Assembly: GCA_024644185.1 (NCBI GenBank)
Contig: JAHELM010000015.1
Location: forward strand, 1-9,558
Length of the DNA: 9,558 nucleotides
Direction of reading: 5' to 3'
From: Rhodospirillales bacterium
Lineage (GTDB): Bacteria; Pseudomonadota; Alphaproteobacteria; UBA8366; JADFVY01
The position numbers were made by a program, and so were the translations under genes. Shown here piece after piece: positions 7,059 to 9,558 of this stretch. The notes beneath the pieces are model-generated. The model worked only from the letters and a program-made list of their open reading frames with translations. It made no database searches and was not told where the DNA came from. How positions within the stretch are numbered: position 1 is the first letter of the stretch; each line of letters begins with the position of its first letter.

Positions 7059-7088
7059 TTGCGCGACGATGGGCGCACCCTGTAGGCT
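7059..7088 (+). promoter_or_regulatory. Candidate promoter of the M50 gene, near-leaderless
   Basis: TTGCGC (7059-7064) and TAGGCT (7083-7088) are spaced by 18 bases and resemble -35 and -10 boxes (four and three matches to TTGACA/TATAAT). The -10-like box ends only nine bases before the ATG at 7098, and no Shine-Dalgarno lies between. Transcription would then start within a few bases of the ATG. This suggests that the M50 gene has its own promoter despite lying 43 bases after the DMT gene. Confidence 0.35.
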
Positions 7089-7097
7089 GGCAGCATC

Positions 7098-8231
7098 ATG
7101 ATGGGACGCGGCATCACGCTGTTCCAGTTGTTCGGCTTCAAGATCAAGGTCGATATCAGCTGGTTGTTCCTCGCCGTCCTGGTGACGTCGTCATTGGCGA
7201 CCGGGGTTTTCCCCTCGCGCGTGCCCGATCTGGCGCCGGCCACGTATTGGTGGATGGGGATTGGCGGGGCGCTCGGCCTGTTCGCCTCGATCCTGTTCCA
7301 TGAGCTCAGTCATTCACTGGTCGCCCGCCGCTACGGCATACCGATCAAGGGCATCACGCTATTCATCTTCGGCGGCGTCGCCGAGATGGAGGACGAGCCG
7401 CCGACGGCGAAGGCGGAATTCCGGATGGCCATTGCCGGGCCGGTCGCCAGCGCGGTTCTGGCGCTGGGATTCCGGGTTCTGGCCGGAATGGCCGAAGCGC
7501 TGGACATACCCGAAGCGGTTCGCGACGTGGCCGCGTATCTTGCCTACATCAACATGCTGCTGGCCCTGTTCAACCTGGTGCCAGCCTTCCCCCTGGATGG
7601 CGGGCGGATGTTGCGGGCGGCACTGTGGCGTTGGAAGGGCGACATCCGCTGGGCGACCCGGATCGCCACCGATTCCGGTTCCGCCTTCGGCTTTCTGCTG
7701 ATTGCCCTGGGCCTGTTCAACCTGCTCGGCGGCAACTGGGTGGGCGGGCTGTGGTATGCGCTGATCGGCATGTTCGTGCGCGCCGCCGCCGCCGGGTCCT
7801 ATGCGCAGATGCAAACCAAGCGCTTCTTCGAGGGCGAGCCGGTGGTCCGCTTCATGGTCTCAGACCCGCTGACCGTGCCGCCGGACATCAGCCTGCAGCA
7901 GCTTGTCGAGGAACACGTCTATCGCCATTATCACGAACTGTTCCCGGTTGTTTCCGGCGGCCGTTTGCTGGGCTGCGCGGGATTGCGTGAAATCCGTGCC
8001 GTGCCGCGCGAAAAATGGGCCTGGGTATCGGTGGGCGATGCGATGTCCCGCTGCAACGCGGAGAACACCGTCTCGCCGGAAACCGATGCGGTGGCCGCCC
8101 TGGCGCTGATGCAGCGCACCGGCAATAGTCGCCTGATGGTGGCCGAGCAAGGCCGGCTGGTTGGCCTGGTGACGCTGAAGGATCTGCTGCGTCTGATCTC
8201 GCTGAAGATGGATCTGGAAGGCGGCGCCTAG
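7098..8231 (+). CDS. M50 site-2-type zinc metalloprotease with C-terminal CBS domains
   Basis: The 377-residue product is an intramembrane protease of the SpoIVFB/Rip-like type. Zinc motif HELSH is at 68-72 (ligands H68 and H72, catalytic E69) inside a hydrophobic helix, and the partner motif NLVPAFPLDGGR is at 159-170, where D167 would be the third zinc ligand. Hydrophobic segments lie at about 18-36, 50-70, 110-131, 146-163, 194-212 and 215-233. After residue 245 the protein becomes soluble and matches two CBS units: about 248-302, which is divergent, and about 312-370, with SVGDAMSR and GRLVGLVTLKDLLRLI. CBS pairs commonly sense adenine nucleotides and may gate the protease here (inferred). 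Substrates are unknown; relatives cleave membrane-bound regulators. ATG-ATG at 7098/7101 gives two possible starts, both without a Shine-Dalgarno. The stop overlaps the stop of the convergent sulfotransferase-like gene. Confidence 0.92.
   Translation: MMGRGITLFQLFGFKIKVDISWLFLAVLVTSSLATGVFPSRVPDLAPATYWWMGIGGALGLFASILFHELSHSLVARRYGIPIKGITLFIFGGVAEMEDEPPTAKAEFRMAIAGPVASAVLALGFRVLAGMAEALDIPEAVRDVAAYLAYINMLLALFNLVPAFPLDGGRMLRAALWRWKGDIRWATRIATDSGSAFGFLLIALGLFNLLGGNWVGGLWYALIGMFVRAAAAGSYAQMQTKRFFEGEPVVRFMVSDPLTVPPDISLQQLVEEHVYRHYHELFPVVSGGRLLGCAGLREIRAVPREKWAWVSVGDAMSRCNAENTVSPETDAVAALALMQRTGNSRLMVAEQGRLVGLVTLKDLLRLISLKMDLEGGA
8228..8231. other. CTAG containing the stop codons of two convergent genes
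   Basis: The plus-strand M50 gene ends with TAG at 8229-8231 and the minus-strand sulfotransferase-like gene ends with TAG at 8230-8228. The palindromic tetranucleotide CTAG therefore serves both, and the genes overlap by four bases with no room for an intergenic terminator. Transcription of each gene must run into the other or be terminated by a factor such as Rho. Confidence 0.85.
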
Positions 8232-8962
8232 AGCCGGTGGCGCCGCATCGTCTCGTAAAGGGGCATGAGTTCGTCCAGCAGCGGCCGGACCCGATCGGGC
8301 AGGGGCTCGCCGCGGCGCGTCCATGGCTTGAAGCCGGTTGAGGCGTTGACACTGTGATACCAGTGCCGGCCCCAGGCGCCGTCCGTGTCACGCGGGCCTG
8401 GTGGCCAGGACAGCATCGCGGTGTCGAAGGGCACATCCAGCGCGGTGCAGAGCGCCCTGATACTGCCCTCGGGGTCGGTGCCGATCTCGCGGGCATCCAG
8501 CACGGGCGGCGTGTGGCCGGTCAATTCGCGGACCCTTCGAAACAAACGCTCCTGGTCGGCGAAACCGGTGTCCTGCAGGGTGACGACCTGCATGGTTTTC
8601 GACATCGACAGCAACACTTCCGCCGGGTCGCGGATCAGGAACGCATTGGTGACCTCGGTCAGCCAGGAATCGTCGATATGCGGCAGCATGTGATGCGCCA
8701 TGTGTTTCTGAAAGTAAATTCGCCTGCCGCCGGGGATCGGCCCCAGCATGGCCGCCACCACCTTGCGCCAATCGGTTTCGTGCGCGGCGACCACCTCGGC
8801 GATACCCGGATGGTCCGGCGTGTACTGCGTCAGGTAATGTGCATAGAGCGGTTCGTCCCAGACGGCGGTGTCGGGGCGGTTCTCCCAGGCCCGCATCATC
8901 GCGGTCGAGACGTTGCGTGGGCCCGACCACATGGCGATCCGGCGTTCCTTTTCCGGGTTCAT
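8228..8962 (-). CDS. Sulfotransferase-like family protein
   Basis: The 244-residue protein begins MNPEKERRIAMWSGPRNVST and continues AMMRAW. The SGPRNVSTAMMRAW segment (13-26) matches the phosphosulfate-binding (5'-PSB, P-loop-like) position of sulfotransferases. NAFLIRDPAEVLLSM (106-120) matches the 3'-phosphate-binding segment, with R111 and S119 in the expected places. This suggests PAPS-dependent sulfation in the cytosol, but proteins of this short type are mostly uncharacterised and have sometimes been mislabelled as aminotransferases or hydrolases, so the reaction and acceptor are unknown. I start at the ATG at 8962, which has AGGGA six bases upstream; the frame runs further back to 9154 but that extension is Arg-rich, low-complexity and not family-like. 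The gene is convergent with the M50 gene and divergent from the PAS-protein gene. Confidence 0.8.
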   Translation of the reverse strand: MNPEKERRIAMWSGPRNVSTAMMRAWENRPDTAVWDEPLYAHYLTQYTPDHPGIAEVVAAHETDWRKVVAAMLGPIPGGRRIYFQKHMAHHMLPHIDDSWLTEVTNAFLIRDPAEVLLSMSKTMQVVTLQDTGFADQERLFRRVRELTGHTPPVLDAREIGTDPEGSIRALCTALDVPFDTAMLSWPPGPRDTDGAWGRHWYHSVNASTGFKPWTRRGEPLPDRVRPLLDELMPLYETMRRHRL

Positions 8963-9144
8963 CTCTTGTCCCTCGCTCCTCAAGGCCGATGGCGTCGGCC
9001 GGCCGCGTCCCTGGCGACGCCCGTCGAATTCTCGTACCAGAACGCGGCGTCGGGCGCGACATCGGAAAATGCGACGCCGCCATCGCTGCCACCCCCTCCG
9101 CCCTTGACGCCGCGAGGCTTTTGCGGGACAGCATGGGGCGACGT

Positions 9145-9558
9145 ATGACGGCAAATCGAGGGCGAAACTTGAATCGACGCGATTGGCGGCTGGTTCTGCT
9201 TGCGGGGGTCGCGCTTGCCGCGCTGGGCGTTGCCGTGCTTCCGGACTCCGGCCGGATCATGGTGTATGCGCTGTACATCGCCGTATTCGGCGCGCTGGGC
9301 ATGATGGGAATGTTGATGCGGGGCGGCGGAGAGCCGACGGATGCCGAGCCAGGCTCGCCGCCGGCTGGCGCCGAGCGCCTGCTTTCCGCAATCGATCAGG
9401 CGCCTGTCGGTCTCGCCCTGTACGACGCATCCGGGCACCTCGACTGGTGCAATGCCGCCTATCGCCGCGCGCTCGGCGCGCGGGGCGAGGCGCTGATGCC
9501 CGGCGATATCCGCCCCGATATTCCGGGTTCCTCCGACGGGTCGGAGCCACGGGTCGGC
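9145..9558 (+). CDS. Membrane sensor protein with PAS-like domain (C-terminus cut by window edge)
   Basis: The frame is open from the ATG at 9145 to the right edge (138 codons). Residues 1-13 are basic, followed by two hydrophobic helices at about 15-32 and 38-58, then a short Gly/Pro/Glu linker. The segment RLLSAIDQAPVGLALYDASG (78-97) followed by HLDWCNAAYRRALG has the look of a PAS-domain start (short helix, strand, then WCNAAY like the usual N-x-A/a-Y motif). Such an N-terminus is usual for membrane-bound histidine kinases or diguanylate cyclases, but the output domain lies outside the window, so the type cannot be called. GGGG at 9135-9138 lies six bases before the chosen ATG; an in-frame ATG at 9133, with GGGA before it, is almost as good and would add four residues. 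Divergent from the sulfotransferase-like gene with a 182-bp gap. Confidence 0.75.
   Translation, partial: MTANRGRNLNRRDWRLVLLAGVALAALGVAVLPDSGRIMVYALYIAVFGALGMMGMLMRGGGEPTDAEPGSPPAGAERLLSAIDQAPVGLALYDASGHLDWCNAAYRRALGARGEALMPGDIRPDIPGSSDGSEPRVG

Noticed and set aside
8991..9021. GGCGTC/GACGCC inverted repeat with a GGCCGGCC palindrome upstream of the sulfotransferase-like gene
   Set aside because: Short GC-only repeats with a 19-base spacer are expected by chance in this sequence. No T-tract or conserved operator form is visible.
8963..9154. N-terminal extension of the sulfotransferase-like gene
   Set aside because: The extension is Arg-rich and not family-like, and the ATG at 8962 has a good AGGGA ribosome binding site.
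1..9558. Mobile elements, CRISPR arrays, tRNA or rRNA genes, toxin-antitoxin or phage-defence modules
   Set aside because: I looked for transposase or integrase genes, regularly spaced repeats, tRNA-like cloverleaf segments and defence-type domain pairs and saw none that could be supported.

Overview
The window is GC-rich chromosomal DNA with tightly packed, ordinary-looking bacterial genes. Codon use, the gene families present and the short intergenic gaps fit an alphaproteobacterium, perhaps of the Rhodospirillales type; that assignment is inferred and no marker gene proves it. Eight protein-coding genes are supported, two of them cut by the window edges. I see no rRNA, tRNA, CRISPR array, insertion sequence, integrase or attachment site. 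No gene-free stretch exceeds about 230 bases.

Layout from left to right: (1) a minus-strand gene entering from the left edge and starting at 1618 encodes a large multi-pass membrane protein of the DUF2339 type. (2) After a 224-bp divergent gap, a plus-strand gene (1843-3015) encodes a creatinase/M24-fold hydrolase that closely resembles ectoine hydrolase DoeA/EutD. (3) Convergent to it, on the minus strand (3086-3565), lies xanthine-guanine phosphoribosyltransferase gpt. (4) A 197-bp divergent gap rich in palindromes leads to a plus-strand gene (3763-6093) for a subtilisin-like (S8) serine protease. This protease has a lipoprotein signal and a C-terminal half that looks like an outer-membrane beta-barrel. 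(5) A plus-strand EamA/DMT-family transporter (6146-7054) follows. (6) Next is a plus-strand M50 site-2-type metalloprotease with C-terminal CBS domains (7098-8231). (7) A minus-strand sulfotransferase-like protein (8228-8962) is convergent to the M50 gene, and the two stop codons share one CTAG. (8) Divergent from it, a plus-strand gene (9145 to the right edge) encodes two membrane segments followed by a PAS-like domain, probably the N-terminus of a membrane sensor.

The genes do not form an obvious single pathway or operon. Orientation alternates, and only the S8, DMT and M50 genes run in the same direction. The most interesting points are the S8 lipoprotein with a putative translocator-like C-terminus (an architecture reminiscent of NalP/SphB1), the DoeA-like hydrolase standing apart from the usual ectoine-catabolism partners, the cluster of dyads between gpt and the protease gene, and two consecutive genes that seem to lack Shine-Dalgarno sequences and carry -10-like hexamers right before their start codons. 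I did not find a convincing new multi-gene system.
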